Shown here: piece by piece, positions 1 to 10,812 of the stretch
How positions within the stretch are numbered: position 1 is the first letter of the stretch
Layout of the letters: every line of letters begins with the position of its first letter
Source of the DNA: Nemania diffusa
Taxonomy: Eukaryota; Ascomycota; Sordariomycetes; Xylariales; Xylariaceae
Length of the DNA stretch: 64,000 bases
Direction: 5' to 3'
Assembly (NCBI GenBank): GCA_038501195.1
Contig: JBBPUQ010000006.1
Location: forward strand, 124,001 to 188,000
Notes under the pieces: generated by a model
Told to the model about the DNA's origin: nothing
The model's database searches: none
What the model saw: only the letters and a program-made list of their open reading frames with translations
Translations under genes and position numbers: made by a program

Positions 1-1506
1 AATGCATGGCCACCTAAGAACGCCAAGATTTCAGGTACTTGGAGGAGTGGCAACGAGCATGTGTTGCCTCAATATGGATCAACTTGTGGTCACCACGTTG
101 AAAAAGGGAGCGACAATATCAATTGCTTAGTTACACCCCACCAAGACATCGAAAACCCAACGCCGTTGGCTCTTCTTGCCCTAGCCCAGTTAAGAATTCG
201 AAGAATTATGCAGGGTAGTTTCAACTCTTATCCCGTGTCGCTTTACCCTACTGCCGGGGATACAGAGACACGGTTTTTCAAGGAGATCCAAAGGGAATCC
301 GGCCATGCCAACCTTGAGTTATCAAGAATTACCTACATGTTGACCCGCTTGGACCGACGTAGGATTCCCAAGCTAATGGCTCCTATCTTGGCGCGTTTGC
401 TAGGAACCAAAGATGTCATCGAGAGCTGGGCCGATTCTGTCAAGCTTTTGAAAAACCAAGCCCAGATATTGGCTCGCAATATGACGTTTGACATGGAAGC
501 CCCTCGGACACCTGGCACGTTTCCGATGGACGCCAGGAACTTTATCCAGAAAGTGGCACCATACGAGCCAGAGAGCGGAGAGGAAAATCTCAGTCTAACA
601 TTCTGGCTTCGAGCCTTGGCGGATTTCATCAGTAAGGGCTCGTGGTCTCTCACGCGTGTCACTTCATTTCTCCAGATCCATTCGTTTATCAAAGATCCAA
701 TTGGTGGGCTGCGCAGTGATATCGTCACTCAGACAGAGGTTTTTGCCCTTCTTTTGAGCAAGCTAAAACCCGAGGTTGGCGATACACAGCCTAGCCAGGG
801 TGTTTGGGAGGAAGTTATCGCCCAGATGGCTCTGGAGTCGTCGTTCTTATCGCAACCTCTAGTCCGCGATGCAAGTTACGTCCATTTCATAGGCGACCAG
901 CAGCTCGTGTACAGTTACGTGGACATAGATCAACTAGCGCGTTCCGAGTTCGCATGCATAGATATCGTTGTTGGGATGATCCAAGATATTATCGGTAGCT
1001 CGAGCACTGAAGATTGCTGTATAGCGCCCATCGCAGTAGCTAACAGCTATCCGGTTTCCTCTAGCCATGATGCGCGCCCGGTTATCATCGATGGTAACAA
1101 TCGCACCGCCGCGATTAGTTTCCTAAAGTTTATTTCTATCTATGGAGTCCCAGACGTGGGTAAAACAGATGAACTGAGAGAGTACTGCCGAGATCATGGG
1201 CTTGGGCCAGTTTGTTTTGTCGACTTATATAAGGTGCTGGAAAGCCTCTGGCAGAGCCACATCGGCACCATTAACCAGCTCAAAATCCCTGAGACGGTGG
1301 CTCAATTTAGGGGGGTACAACAACTACCGGCTTTAGTTACGGAAGAGGCGTCGTTTTTCACCAAGACCCTGGTGGATGGTGACGAGAATATACTACAACC
1401 AGTCCACCAGAGCATTTTCGCTACGGATGATCTACTAGTAGCATTTCCAGGGAAGATGCAATGCCATGGGCGAGCAAAGGGATTTATAGCCATGCCTATC
1501 CGATGA
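1..1506 (+). CDS. Hypothetical protein with ParB-like DGN(N)R motif, 5' end cut by window
   Basis: The reading frame is open from the first base of the window to a TGA at 1504-1506, so the true start, and perhaps more exons, lie upstream. About 500 residues are visible. I do not recognise the family. The middle is helical. Near position 1080-1125 there is a short motif, VIIDGNNRTAA, resembling the DGNHR core of ParB/sulfiredoxin-type folds, with Asn where His usually stands. No signal peptide or membrane segment is seen in the visible part. The gene converges on the racemase gene, with about 110 bp between stops. A role in nucleotide binding or DNA metabolism would be speculation. Coding status is supported by the long open frame and the amphipathic, non-repetitive protein. 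Confidence 0.7.
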   Translation, partial: NAWPPKNAKISGTWRSGNEHVLPQYGSTCGHHVEKGSDNINCLVTPHQDIENPTPLALLALAQLRIRRIMQGSFNSYPVSLYPTAGDTETRFFKEIQRESGHANLELSRITYMLTRLDRRRIPKLMAPILARLLGTKDVIESWADSVKLLKNQAQILARNMTFDMEAPRTPGTFPMDARNFIQKVAPYEPESGEENLSLTFWLRALADFISKGSWSLTRVTSFLQIHSFIKDPIGGLRSDIVTQTEVFALLLSKLKPEVGDTQPSQGVWEEVIAQMALESSFLSQPLVRDASYVHFIGDQQLVYSYVDIDQLARSEFACIDIVVGMIQDIIGSSSTEDCCIAPIAVANSYPVSSSHDARPVIIDGNNRTAAISFLKFISIYGVPDVGKTDELREYCRDHGLGPVCFVDLYKVLESLWQSHIGTINQLKIPETVAQFRGVQQLPALVTEEASFFTKTLVDGDENILQPVHQSIFATDDLLVAFPGKMQCHGRAKGFIAMPIR

Positions 1507-1617
1507 AATTGTATTTCGCATTCTGAACTTGCTTGTTTGGAGCAGAGGAGTTAGTTTTGTCTGTAGTCACATCTCTATGACGGTTTTCATATCGTGGTAT
1601 CCAAGGGTCCGTATTTA

Positions 1618-2313
1618 TCAAATTTGCATAGCCCAATCAGCGGCAGCTATTGCGTGAATCTTCGTTGTGTCAAACATTGGAATGGGACACCCCTCTTCGT
1701 TCACTAGAAGCCCAATTTCCGTGCATCCAAGAATTAGGCATTCAGCACCTGCTTTTGCCAGGTCCTCGATGATCTTGTAGTAGCTCTTCCGCGATGATTC
1801 CGTTATAATTCCATTGCAGAGCTCGTTGTAAATGATTGAATGGACGACATCGCGGCCCTCATCTTCCGGAACGATGACGCGTAATCCATACTTTTCAGAC
1901 AGGCGGGCCTTGTAGAAGTCTTTCTCCATTGTGAAACGAGTTCCCAGGAGCCCGACGGATTTGAATCCGGCCTTGAGGATGCAATCTGCGGTGGGGTCGA
2001 CAATATGGATTAGGGGTAGCTGCGAAGATGGCTCGATGCCATGGGACACGAAATGCATGGTGTTAGTGCAGAGCACTATAGCATCAGCACCAGCGAGCTT
2101 GAGCTTGGCAGCGGCATTGTCGAGAAGGGCACCGGCCTCTTCCCACTTGCCCGCATGCTGCAATTGCTCGATCTCAGCGAAGTCGAAAGAGAAGACTATG
2201 CAGCGGGCAGAATGTAACCCGCCCTGGACATGGCGCACGCGTCGGTTGATCTCCTGATAGTATGTAGTAGTAGATTCCCAGCTCATGCCACCGAGCAAGC
2301 CTAGAGTCTTCAT
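1618..2313 (-). CDS. Aspartate/glutamate racemase family amino-acid racemase
   Basis: A single exon of 231 residues, the usual size for the YgeA/aspartate racemase family, which interconverts L- and D-amino acids without PLP by a two-cysteine mechanism. The N-terminus MKTLGLLGGMSWEST is the classical start of the family. The two catalytic cysteines are visible: C82 in VLCTNTM and C197 in LILGCTEI. I chose the ATG at 2313-2311. The frame stays open upstream to about 2646, but that extension is unrelated low-complexity sequence and not part of the domain. No targeting signal is seen, so it is probably cytosolic. The substrate (Asp, Glu, or a broad set) cannot be told from sequence. It lies tail-to-tail with the unknown gene at the window start. 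Confidence 0.9.
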   Translation of the reverse strand: MKTLGLLGGMSWESTTTYYQEINRRVRHVQGGLHSARCIVFSFDFAEIEQLQHAGKWEEAGALLDNAAAKLKLAGADAIVLCTNTMHFVSHGIEPSSQLPLIHIVDPTADCILKAGFKSVGLLGTRFTMEKDFYKARLSEKYGLRVIVPEDEGRDVVHSIIYNELCNGIITESSRKSYYKIIEDLAKAGAECLILGCTEIGLLVNEEGCPIPMFDTTKIHAIAAADWAMQI

Positions 2314-3802
2314 TTTGCAAGCGCCGGCGGTAGATCCTAACTCCTTGAGATGGCAGTCAGAGAGAGAGTGTGTGACGATTGTGGGCTTAGCAGCCGACAG
2401 ACGTGAAGCCCAAGTTGCGCGTAGACGAGAAGTATGGCAAGGAGTAAGGGGTAAGGGGTGTCGGTTTGGTCTGCTGACTACCGCGCGATCCCCATACAGT
2501 GACGAGAGATATGGCTTATACGGAGTACTCTGGGCTGACAAGGATCTGCAGCGGTGGATCTTGGGGTATAGCCAGGGCTGCCAGGGTATGGCAGTGTCGG
2601 TGAATGTACCGATACCTAGGAGAACACCAGTCTTATTTCGAACCAATCATGATCGGCCGAAGGTCGTATCTAGGCAGGTACCTTGCGCAGTCTCACTCAT
2701 AAGGCCGATCCTACCGCACGATGCTACGGCCGGACTTTTTTTGCCGGCGGTCTCTTTGGCCGCCTTGGGTTAGACAGCGGGCTCGGGACAAGGTTAGTAT
2801 GTAGGTATCGCTTAGTGTTTCCCCTCTCTTTTCCAATGTCAAGTTCCCGTGCGTGACGAGTGCAAAGCAGCACTAGTAGCAGGATCCTGCATAAGGGTTG
2901 TCCTAATTCAGCAGTTGTCATCTGCAACCTTGCTGTTGCAATCGATAGCGAGAAAGGAAAGGATTCCTAATAATGTACGTAGATAGTAAGTCATGCGTTG
3001 AGGTGGAGACTCATTGCGGCCAAGTGAGTCGTTCGGTGCCTCCCAGGGTCTAAGTATGTAATAGTCAGTAGGTAGGTATTAACAAACGTCAGGCAAAGTA
3101 CGTAGGTAGTAGGTAGGTTTCGTCAAGTGAGCAAAGGAATTGAGCTGGGGTCCCTGAACCTTAGCTTACAGAGAATCCTAGGTATCAGATGGATAAGGTA
3201 ACATCTGTATTGGAGCCTCTTTGCATTAGTTAAACACCAACTATATCGCCCACAGTGACCACGACCAGCAACTGCAACAGCCGTTGAGGCCAAATTTTCA
3301 GGGTCAACCTTGACCCCCTCTTTCAATTCTCGTGCACACCTCGTCGCACATTTTCGTACTTGCTCTGAATTGTGTAGGGCGGGCTAGCCCAAGAATTATA
3401 GGAACATAATTAAAACTAACCTTAATCATCCCACGACTGTAGGAAATTTTATGTAAGTAAATGGCTGCGCCGGGCGGACCAATTGTAGCTCACGCTATCT
3501 CGAATAATTTAACATTCCTAGCGTCAATCTCTACTCAATGTTTCACCCAAAACTCTTACAGAAACACTCAATCGGAGAATTAAGATGCTCTAGTATTAGG
3601 TATACATTGAGCTAAAATGCCTGCTAATTAAGAACGTTATGTTGTAATCGGAACCACTCCTTTCACCATACTAGGCTTGCTTACCCCAACCTAACTTAGT
3701 GGATAGTGTTTACCCACAATATGCGCCACGGTATCTATCACCAGCCACACGCTCAGAACTTCACCTATCTAATCTCTTCAGCTCTACTGAACACAGGCCT
3801 AA
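2314..3802. other. Intergenic: racemase promoter side and PAPS reductase 3' side
   Basis: No gene supported in 1.5 kb. It holds the racemase upstream region and two clusters of GTAGGT/AGGTAG motifs near 3067-3118, part of a motif dispersed through the window. Confidence 0.5.
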
Positions 3803-4891
3803 CTATTGTACCACACAAAGATGTCGAGCCGTCCCCGCGATGCGAGAAAAACCCCTCTGTCTCCCTGATCTGGCTATCTTAGGCACATCCAATGGGGATG
3901 CTGGGACTGTAGCATCACCTTTTGGAGATGCCGTCTCTGTCGCCGGGGCAGTGATATCAGCCACCATATTCACTATCGACTCGGTAGTCGCGTTTAGTTT
4001 AGACGGTTCGGTGACCTTTACTCTCGCTGCCTCTTCCTCGGCTTGTTTCTTGGCCAATTCCATAAGAAACACGGCATAGCGACTCTTCTTGTTGTGAATT
4101 CCACATTCCGTCTTCTGCTGGCCCTTCCAACGGCCGGCGCGCTCATCCTCGCCATCAGCCACGGGTTGGGTAGAATGCCAGTCACCGACACTCTTGTAGC
4201 CTTTATTCAGGAGCGCGTTATAAGGCACATCGTTGGCCTTGATGTACTCTTGTACTTGGTCGAAAGACCAGTTCACGAGAGGGTTGATCTTGACTACCCC
4301 CCTCTCGCGATCCATTTCCACAACAGGAATGTCCCCTCTAGCAGCACCTTGCGACTTTCGACGGCCGGTCAATACCGCTGCGACGTTGAGGACATCGTAA
4401 GAGCGCTGCTGTGGCTCGACCTTGGCCAAGTAGTCGTATCGCTCTGCATCCACCTCCCAAAGCTTGTGGCCGTGTCGCTCTTCAAACTCTAACACGGTCG
4501 CGCAACCATTGGGTAGGAAGGTATGTACTCTAACTTCAGGATACCGCTCCTTTACACGCGCGACCAGCTGGTGCGTTTCCTGGAAGTGATATAGCGTGTC
4601 CAGAAAGATGATCTCCGTAGGCGACAATACTGGAGTCTCAGCAGACAGCTTGGACAGCATGTCCATCGTTGCTAGGCCTGTGAGACCGAAGGCCGTAGTT
4701 TGATATAGATTAGGGAACAGGATCTTGCTCATGCGCAGAATGTCTTGCGGCGAAAGGCGTTCAAATTGCTCGTTTAGGTGTTGAAGATGAAGCTCCGTAA
4801 GAATGATTCGGGGTAATTTTAGGGAGGATGCTAAGGTGGAGCGGCTTGAGAGGTAGCTAGACTCTAGATTCTGATAAACCTGAAGTTGCAT
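3803..4891 (-). CDS. MET16: Phosphoadenosine phosphosulfate (PAPS) reductase
   Basis: Single-exon, 362 residues. The enzyme reduces PAPS to sulfite and adenosine 3',5'-bisphosphate using thioredoxin, in assimilatory sulfate reduction in the cytosol. The family signatures are all present: TTAFGLTGL near residue 65, DTLYHFQETH at 98-107, TGRRKSQGAAR at 175-185, and the catalytic ECGIH motif with C263 near the end of the conserved domain. The start at 4891 gives the normal fungal N-terminus leading into the NLYQTTAFG segment. After about residue 290 comes a poorly conserved Ala/Thr/Pro-rich tail, which is common in fungal orthologues. The gene is head-to-head with the SSU1-like sulfite exporter, about 985 bp apart. 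Sulfur-dependent regulation is expected from the pathway, but I did not find a clean CYS3/MetR box. Confidence 0.95.
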   Translation of the reverse strand: MQLQVYQNLESSYLSSRSTLASSLKLPRIILTELHLQHLNEQFERLSPQDILRMSKILFPNLYQTTAFGLTGLATMDMLSKLSAETPVLSPTEIIFLDTLYHFQETHQLVARVKERYPEVRVHTFLPNGCATVLEFEERHGHKLWEVDAERYDYLAKVEPQQRSYDVLNVAAVLTGRRKSQGAARGDIPVVEMDRERGVVKINPLVNWSFDQVQEYIKANDVPYNALLNKGYKSVGDWHSTQPVADGEDERAGRWKGQQKTECGIHNKKSRYAVFLMELAKKQAEEEAARVKVTEPSKLNATTESIVNMVADITAPATETASPKGDATVPASPLDVPKIARSGRQRGFSRIAGTARHLCVVQ

Positions 4892-5876
4892 CTTGTCATT
4901 AAGGTGGTGAAGCTAGTTGAGGTGGAAGTAGTTTCTGGTTCAAGAGTGTTTATTACTATATGATTCTTCGATTGGTGTGGGCTTTGGTTTCAGGACAATA
5001 AGAAGTCTATTTGATGTGGTTCACACCTGTGTGATGTAGTGGTAATTAATACTTATGCGAATCCAGTGACCATCAACTCGACCCTCAAAGATCTGTGACC
5101 AACTGCAATGTGGGTGTTTATTTCCACCTTTCGTGTATCATAAGGCATGTAGAGAACTAAACTCAGCGGCTCGTAGATTGTGTGTTATTAGCACTTGCAT
5201 AGCCATAGTTGCGTCAACATGATAGTATCTATTACCGTGTAGCACCGTGCCCGTCAAAAATAGTAGCATTGAGCACCAGCCCATTCAGTACATATGAGAG
5301 TAGCTATAATGAATAGATTTAGTAGTTTCTTTACAGTAATACCGTATCTTCTCTCAACCCAGGGTGGGTTTAGCCATAGTCTGGTTGACCCCTTCCGCTT
5401 ATTGCTCGCCTGACCCCGTCACGTCTCGTCCCACACACCACACCATATATATATTTCTTGGCTATATCCTTATCCTCCCACATAGCTTCCATCTGGTGGC
5501 TGTTTGTAATGTATAGCCAGTTGTAGGTGGCTAAACCGTATAAAAAATGGTCATGCGAAGGGTATCAGGCGAGCTTTTATCTCTACAGCCAAGAACTCCG
5601 ACACCCGCATCCGTGGTCATGCGGCATTCACGTTCGCAAAGCTTCAAGGTTAATCGCCACGTAGAGAAGAACTCCTAGCCCTAAAGATGCAGGAGAATGA
5701 GTATTAAATATCGTCAAGGAAGTCGTGCTTGTGTTAAATGACTACAACTGCTATAGAAACTCGTGATATCGGCTAAGCACTTCTATCTGAGACGACTTAC
5801 TGCGAAAAAGTTTCTGGTTAAATCCTGTAGCAAGAGATATTTCATTTTATTTCCTTTCTTGGAAGCCAAAAGCACA
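4892..5876. promoter_or_regulatory. Shared divergent promoter of PAPS reductase and SSU1-like genes
   Basis: 985 bp between two divergent start codons. It contains a near-perfect inverted repeat, TCACACCTGTGTGA, at 5021-5034 (6-bp arms) and a TATATATAT run at about 5445-5453. Roles for these are inferred only. No ORF worth calling lies here. Confidence 0.45.
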
Positions 5877-7395
5877 ATGAGCATCCCTAATCACAGTTCT
5901 AAGCGGCCAGAAAGCTCACATGTCTCATTGAATCAGACTGAGCGAGACACCATCCACATTAGCTCGCCTCTTAATGGACACCTATCTCAGCACACCTCCA
6001 ACTTTGATGACAGAAGGCCACAGAAATCATGGAAATCACTACGTCCCGCAGTTACCCAGCATATCGCCGGTAACTACTCGACATTTAGCGACCAAGATGA
6101 GCAAAACGAGTCCATGCCACTGCTGTTAGTACAAGAACCAGAACCTCAACAGTGGATCATTAGACCGGAAGAGTCTGGCTTCTTGAGACTGGTTCAGAAT
6201 TTTGACTTCAAGTGGTATGGCTCTACAATGGGGACCGGCATTGTGGCTATTCTACTCTTCACCTTTTCGAACATCTACCCTAAAGCAAGCTCTATAATGT
6301 TCCAGCTGAGCATTGTCTTCTATATCGTTAATGTGGCTCTATTTGGCCTCATTTTCGCAATGACAGTCCTTCGGTATCTCTTCTACCCCGGCCTTTTCGT
6401 CATGATGATCAGCGACCCAGGCCAAGCCATGTATTTAGGCACATTTCCCATGGGCTTCGCGACTATAATCAGTATGACAGTAAATGTTATGGTTCCTAGA
6501 TTTGGGGAACCTTGGGTTGAAATCGCATGGGTATTTTGGTGGATTGATGTAGCAATCAGTATGGCCACAGCCCTAGGTGTGCCGTGGTTGCTGTCAGTCA
6601 TCTCTTCTCTACTAGCCGAACTTGTCATGCTAACTTGGGTGACACAGTCAAGTCAAACACCATGGCATACGAAACCTTAATAATATGACAGCTGGTTGGC
6701 TCCTACCAATAGTAGCTCCTATTGTCGCCGCAGCTACCGGAAGCGTGGTGGCTTCGGTACTTGATGCGGATCGCGCTCTAGTCGTCATTCTTACAAGTTA
6801 TGCCATTCTTGGCACTGGCTTACCAGCAGCCCTTTCTATCATTGTTATATATTTCATGAGAGTCGCTACCAAGAAGCTCCCACCCACCGAGCACATGGTC
6901 AGCACCTTTCTGCCACTTGGTCCTCTTGGCCAGGGCGGATTTGCAGCTCAGAAGTTGGGAGAGCAAGCCTTGCGGGTTTTCCCTCTAACGAACATGTTGC
7001 CGGCCGTGAACGAACAGAGTAATCTATTGGCTGGTGAGATTCTATACACTATGGGGTTTGGGACTGCAATTATACTCTGGGGCTTTGGCCTCATGTGGTT
7101 GTTCTTCGCAGTATTGTCCGTTACAAGGCAAAAGGTGCCATTCAGTCAGGGCTGGTGGGCGTTCACTTTTCCCCTTGGGGTCTTTGCTATGTCTACTCTC
7201 ACGATGGGAATGAACTTACCATCGAAGGCATTCCAATCGTTGGGGACACTATTTGGAGTCATAGTCATGCTAATGTGGCTGTTAGTAGTCCGAACGATGG
7301 CGTTTAGACTAGCTAGTGGCAAGAAGTATACCATTTTTGTGGCCCCTGAAGTAACGGGGGCTCATAATCAACGCCAGTCAAGCTCCCTTGCTTAG
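5877..7395 (+). CDS. SSU1: SSU1-like sulfite efflux transporter (TDT family)
   Basis: Two exons, 5877-6592 and 6648-7395, give 487 residues. The 55-nt intron has donor GTCAGT, branch GCTAAC and acceptor ACACAG. Splicing joins the frames and restores the family segment KHH...MTAGWLLPIV, where the unspliced frame would stop. The ATG at 5877 has A at -3 and follows an in-frame ATG-poor leader. About 100 hydrophilic residues precede FKWYGSTMGTGIVA, the first conserved membrane segment of the tellurite-resistance/dicarboxylate transporter family, followed by roughly ten hydrophobic helices. Members of the SSU1 branch export sulfite across the plasma membrane. The head-to-head PAPS reductase, which makes sulfite, supports the sulfite assignment over malate. 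Substrate is still inferred. Confidence 0.88.
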
Positions 7396-9340
7396 ACAAG
7401 TAATATGAGGATACATGAAGCAGGACATAATTCATCAAGTTCATATTTCAAGACGATTAGATAGTTTGATAAGAGAAATGCCAGTTGTATGCATTAGCAT
7501 TATTATAAAAGGTTATAGTTGAGGTTGCATTCCTGCTGTGGGGGTAATGAAGAACCAGCATTTACAGGAATCTGTTCCCTCATATATATAGCAGTGGTTT
7601 TCTTTTACCATGTAGAGGTTAGTTATATGCTTTGTAGATTCACAGCCATTTTAGAGAATCAGGGTCTAGTATAGCTTCTCCAAGACGGCTAGTCGCGCAG
7701 CATCTCGCTATGATTGATTCGAATACTATCAGATGACGTTATATAAGAAGAAAGATTGAACGGAAAGCGACAAAGACGTAGTATAGGGGTGATATGAAAA
7801 AGAGTTACGAAGTCCTTAGGTTCTTTAGTCGTAGCTTGAGTAACTCTATTAAACTAGTTCAATAAGCATTTATTTAAACGAAATCTACATAACTAACCGA
7901 CCACGAACACGAACTTGAACAACTCTCTTAAGTACCTAAATATTAAGTTGTATTATGTATTTAATATCGAGATAACCGTAGATACGGTTACTATTTGCTG
8001 AACGCTATTTTTGATGTACGAAATAGCCAGGGACATTGTGTCTCCTTCGAACCAACGTAGTGCACAAGTCAGCTTTCAGAAGACACGCCTCCTTACAATA
8101 CCTTGTACCTTTGTTCGTCGCTCCTGGAATGACGGCTAGCGCCTGCATCCCTCATACCAACGAAAAAGGCAGTTCTAATCGATGGCTGCAGCGACACGCA
8201 TGGCGATATAGCGCGGTGGAATGGTAATCTCTTGCATCGTCCAGATTAAGCACGACAGGGTCCAGGCCACTGTCAGGGGATTAGGTCACAGAGTGAATAG
8301 AAGTCCTATAGCAGCTAGGGAGAAGGGTGTTGGGGGGTGTAGCACAGGGCTCAATAAATAGATCCATTGATTCCTGGCCTTCTAGATCTGTAAGGGGGAC
8401 CCAAGGTCCCCTATATATAGCCAAATCCATAGATATAACCACCCTATAGGGTCTGATTACTTTATCATCTAACAGCCACCGCGGCCCTAGAGGTATGACT
8501 GCAACGGTAAATAGGTCTAGGGTTAGTTGCGCGGACGGTTTGAGTTTAAGGGTGTGATCACGATGGAGTGATCTAAGCCTATAGACTGAGAAGATTTAAT
8601 ACGGATCCTAAGCCAAAGATTTAAGCTCTAGTAGCTAGTGTTAATCTTATTCTCGCAGCGGCTCAGAACTTCACCCAGGGAGAAAGTATCGTTGGTGGTC
8701 TAGCGACTGTTGTGAATCTGAGGGGACGCTTCTGCATTCTCTATGACGACCTCGCATACTGCTTCTCCAAGAGGCACATGGTGAAATCTAAATATCAAGG
8801 TTCCTTGATAATATATGTTGTCGGGTGACTTTTATGAAGTACGCTAAGTCATTATTGTACAACTATTATTAGCAAGAAGCTGTAGCAGTAAGCGCTCGCG
8901 TGATCGATATGAGATGCAAGGGGGGTTGGTGGCTTGTAATTATATATTACATACCAGAAGGCTGGGTAAACGTCTACAAATCAGAAAGCTCAGTACCGTG
9001 GGTCTAGATCAGCTATATAACCGTCAACAACTACTACCTATCCCTTAAAGTATCAAAATAGTAAAATAAGTTCCTAACAATTGGTCCTAGTATCAAGAGT
9101 CAATCGGCAGAGTGCCAGATATATATCACATAACACATAACATCCACTAACACAGGTGTATTCAATCTAGATAGACCACATCGAGTACAAGTCGCGAGAG
9201 ATGCAGCGGGTCTATAACAAGACCCTATTCTCTATAAAGACCTATGCAAAGCTCACCATCTATTTACCCATCATTAGCCCTCTTTAGCGAAATTAGGAGT
9301 GAGATACTAACTGAAAGAGCTCAGAAGACAAAACGACACT
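7396..9340. other. AT-rich gene-free stretch, possibly decayed repeat
   Basis: About 1.9 kb with no plausible exon, many TA dinucleotides and frequent stops in all frames. It holds a hairpin GGGGACC/GGTCCCC at about 8393-8411 and a perfect 12-bp palindrome ACCCTATAGGGT near 8441-8452. It could be a RIP-eroded transposon, but no terminal repeats or transposase remnants were recognisable. Confidence 0.35.
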
Positions 9341-10214
9341 ATGCGATACCATGCCGCTCTCTCCGCGGCCATTAGCGTTATAGCCATCGTAGAAGCAAAT
9401 GTACGAAAACCTCTATACCACCCAGCTATCCCAGTTTAGAACCATGAAATAGCCTTGCTAATAGCCTACCAGCTCAGCATTCGCTCAGCGCTCCCGGAAG
9501 GCTACAATGTCGAACCCATGACCTGGACGGGGATTATTGAGCGAGGAGGTCCCGAACTTTCGTTCAGCGGCACGGCGGATGTAAGTGACTTTGAACTCCA
9601 ACTCGGGTGAGAAACCCAACACCAAGTCAACACCAGAGACGGTTCACCCCGTCGCTGACTGCCTCCTTACAGCCACTAACTCGCCACACCACAGGAAATA
9701 ACCCAGCAAATCCAAGCCGTAAAGAAAGACTTCACATGGGAGAATCTCCGCCGCGACCTAGGCGTCTCCTCCGTCCCTCCCCAGAAGCGCGATGGCAAGG
9801 TACATATCCCACCCCCCCTCTCTCATCCACCATCGCATCTGCGACAACCCACCTAACCCCCTCTAGAACGGAATCATCTGCGGCGTCGGCGGCGAAGACG
9901 TAGCCAGCCACGGGGCCCTCACGTCGAACATGAAGGACACGATGAACAAGATCGCTGGCATGACCGGGACGTGCGCCGTGGCTGCCGGCCCGCGCGTCTG
10001 CTCCGTGATCGCGTGCACGCGGAACGCCGCGGCGTGGTTGTGCAACGACAATACCGGGCCGATTGCTCCGCCGTGCAACTCCCTCGCGTCATACGTCGAG
10101 GACATCATCAGCGCGTGCGGGCTGACGTACTATCACGGCCATCAATTCACCCGGGGACAAGAATTCGACACGGGCAACTATAATGTGGTAGTTGGTTGGG
10201 ATAGTCATTGCTAA
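9341..10214 (+). CDS. Small secreted cysteine-rich protein, candidate effector
   Basis: A four-exon model, 9341-9400, 9473-9580, 9695-9799 and 9867-10214, gives 206 residues. All three introns (72, 114 and 67 nt) are phase 0 with GTACGA, GTAAGT and GTACAT donors and CTAAT/CTAAC branch sites. Exon 1 is almost exactly a signal peptide: Met, a few polar residues, then Ala/Ile/Val-rich sequence. Exon 4 carries the mature C-terminal domain with eight cysteines, including a VC...C...WLCNDN pattern. I associate that pattern, from memory, with a broad family of secreted proteins in plant-associated and saprotrophic ascomycetes whose function is unknown. Extracellular location is inferred. The body is GC-rich compared with the AT-rich flank. 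No enzyme motif is visible. Confidence 0.75.
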
Positions 10215-10812
10215 GCTTGCTACTGCGGGGAAATATGTATGCAGGACGAGCTGCGGCATGCCATATTAACAATCGATACGAATTAAACTGACAACTCACA
10301 CCGGGGTGGATTTCACATGAGCTTGTGCGTGAATCTTCGTATTTGGGGTATATAATTATATCGTATGGAAGTTCGGGTTGCCATCAGCTGGGGGTGTGGC
10401 ATCTATAGAACCACTGAGAATGCGACCGTATAGCATCATGCTAACGTCACTAATTTATGAGGCTCCTATACCGCCCCATCTTGCTGCAGGGAATCCAAGT
10501 GCTTTCTACGGCACATCGCATATCGTGCGATCTACGATAAACTGCTGTTTTCCTTCATAGCATGTTAGAATACCTAGCTCTGACTTATCATACGGGGGCG
10601 TTGTTGATGCGTGTGTTGCTGTGTCTCACCGGCGGTTGGCCAAATTGGTTCTGCGGGCTACCCCATGCCATAGTTCGGAATGGCGACAAAATTCATTTGC
10701 CTCCTAATCGTCCCTCGAAAGTTCATCCGGTACCGCCTCTTTCGCTGTGTGCTCAGCCGTAATGGCCCTGCTGGCTTGTTCGCGAGTTCAAAGTATTGAT
10801 ACTGGGGTACCT
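10215..10812. other. Intergenic, convergent 3' regions
   Basis: Lies between the stops of the secreted protein gene and LRP1. It is AT-rich, with short uncharacteristic ORFs only. Nothing supported. Confidence 0.4.

Noticed and set aside
2285..2773. 162-codon frame on the plus strand opposite the racemase promoter
   Set aside because: Partly antisense to the racemase start and has no recognisable protein features.
7665..7740. Possible tRNA B-box (GATTCGAATAC)
   Set aside because: No matching acceptor stem or convincing A-box.
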